From assembly GCA_026692825.1 (NCBI GenBank), contig JAPLOC010000847.1:1-6004 (forward strand): a DNA stretch of 6,004 bases. The letters run 5' to 3'. This document shows positions 5,457 through 6,004 of this stretch, piece after piece. Below the pieces are notes generated by a model that worked only from the letters and a program-made list of their open reading frames with translations, was not told where the DNA came from and ran no database searches. Position 1 is the first letter of the stretch, and each line of letters begins with the position of its first letter. This stretch comes from Planctomycetota bacterium. GTDB lineage: Bacteria > Planctomycetota > Planctomycetia > Planctomycetales > Planctomycetaceae. The position numbers were made by a program, and so were the translations under genes.

Positions 5457-6004
5457 CTAGGCCCCGCCACCTTCCGCTGGGTCGAGATCGGGAGAGGGTT
5501 CGTCCGAAGTTCGGTTGACTTTGGCACCATAGCCATAACCATACGAATACCGGTACCCGCTGGGAGATTGGTCGACACCGATCACCACCGCTCCCCAAAC
5601 CGGCGCGCCCATCATCTGGAGTTTCTGACACGCAGAAGCGACTTTCGAGTATTGGCTGACATCGCGCCGAACGGAGAGAATCACACCGTCAACGTACTGG
5701 GCGATCAACAGGCCATCGGTCACCGGAATCAGTGGCGACGTATCGACCACCACAAAATCGAACTCGGCTCGCAACCTCTCCATCAAGGGAGTCATGCCGT
5801 CCTGTGCCAATTGTCGCAGTGCCTCGCCAGTCAACTGCCCCGAGGAAATGACGAACAATCCGTCCTGGGAAGTCGGCTGGATGACTGTTGAAGGATCGAT
5901 CGGCTGCGTGATCGCCTCGCAGAGACCGGGCTCGGCAGCGACGTTGAAGACACGATGAACGGTCGGACGTCGCAGATCCGCGTCGATCACGACTGTGCGG
6001 TAAC
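5457..6004 (-). CDS. Polysaccharide co-polymerase / BY-kinase, C-terminal part (5' end outside window)
   Basis: This is the C-terminal catalytic part of a bacterial tyrosine autokinase of the Wzc/CpsD/CapB type, an inner-membrane-associated regulator of polysaccharide chain length and export. The reading frame is open to the right window edge and enters as YRTVVIDADLRRP. This is the Walker A' motif, so the Walker A loop and any Wzz-like membrane domain lie beyond base 6004. About 75 residues later comes the Walker B segment FDFVVVDTSPL, followed by VTDGLLIAQYVDGVILSVRR, the usual MinD/ParA-like core. Near the end are five tyrosines alternating with other residues (SGYRYSYGYGYG, bases 5529-5555), the expected autophosphorylation cluster, and then an acidic, Gly/Pro-containing tail ending AEGGGA. 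The GTG at 5990 is an internal valine codon and not the start. A 60-base gap separates the stop (TAG) from the EpsI gene. The family call is firm; fusion to a Wzz domain cannot be seen here. Confidence 0.93.
   Translation of the reverse strand, partial: YRTVVIDADLRRPTVHRVFNVAAEPGLCEAITQPIDPSTVIQPTSQDGLFVISSGQLTGEALRQLAQDGMTPLMERLRAEFDFVVVDTSPLIPVTDGLLIAQYVDGVILSVRRDVSQYSKVASACQKLQMMGAPVWGAVVIGVDQSPSGYRYSYGYGYGAKVNRTSDEPSPDLDPAEGGGA

Noticed and set aside
5457..5990. Complete short kinase starting at GTG 5990
   Set aside because: That GTG is the valine inside the Walker A' strand (TVVIDADLRRP); the frame continues to the window edge, so the gene is longer.

Overview
The window is a moderately GC-rich stretch of a bacterial exopolysaccharide locus of the exosortase/EpsI-associated type. 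All seven genes read on the minus strand, so the order of transcription is from high to low coordinates. The set of families (a BY-kinase with a tyrosine-rich tail, a stand-alone EpsI, a small initiating sugar transferase, an XrtA-type DUF3473 deacetylase, a GT4 glycosyltransferase, a Wzy/WaaL-like membrane ligase and a heparinase-like gene), with weak Shine-Dalgarno sequences and frequent GTG starts, suggests a Gram-negative-type bacterium. A planctomycete is my best guess. This assignment is inference from family make-up, not a database result.

Layout in transcription order: (1) >6004-5457, C-terminal part of a polysaccharide co-polymerase/BY-type tyrosine autokinase, whose start lies outside the window; (2) 5396-4680, EpsI family protein (DUF3485); (3) 4630-3731, PglC-like initiating sugar transferase with an uncertain start (4459 or 4462 are alternatives); (4) 3674-2772, polysaccharide deacetylase with DUF3473; (5) 2775-1591, GT4 glycosyltransferase; (6) 1594-239, O-antigen ligase/polymerase-like membrane protein; (7) 151-<1, first 50 residues of a probable heparinase II/III-like polysaccharide lyase. 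Genes 4-5 and 5-6 overlap by 4 bases. The other gaps are 49 to 87 bases, so the whole window can be one operon. No stretch over 300 bases lacks a gene, and I see no tRNA, rRNA, CRISPR array or insertion sequence.

How the genes may work together (inference from family knowledge): the small transferase loads the first sugar phosphate on the lipid carrier at the inner membrane. The GT4 enzyme extends it, and the ligase-like protein polymerises or transfers the repeat units in the periplasm. The kinase/co-polymerase controls chain length and export through phosphorylation of its tyrosine cluster. The deacetylase and the heparinase-like lyase tailor or trim the product. EpsI and the deacetylase family tie the locus to exosortase (PEP-CTERM type) protein sorting, but the exosortase gene itself is not in the window, nor is a flippase.

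I do not see a clearly new system. The points most worth a second look are the stand-alone EpsI without an adjacent exosortase, the very short interdomain linker in the GT4 protein, the disputed start of the sugar transferase, a 10-base-period tandem repeat upstream of it, and a GC-rich hairpin ahead of the lyase gene.
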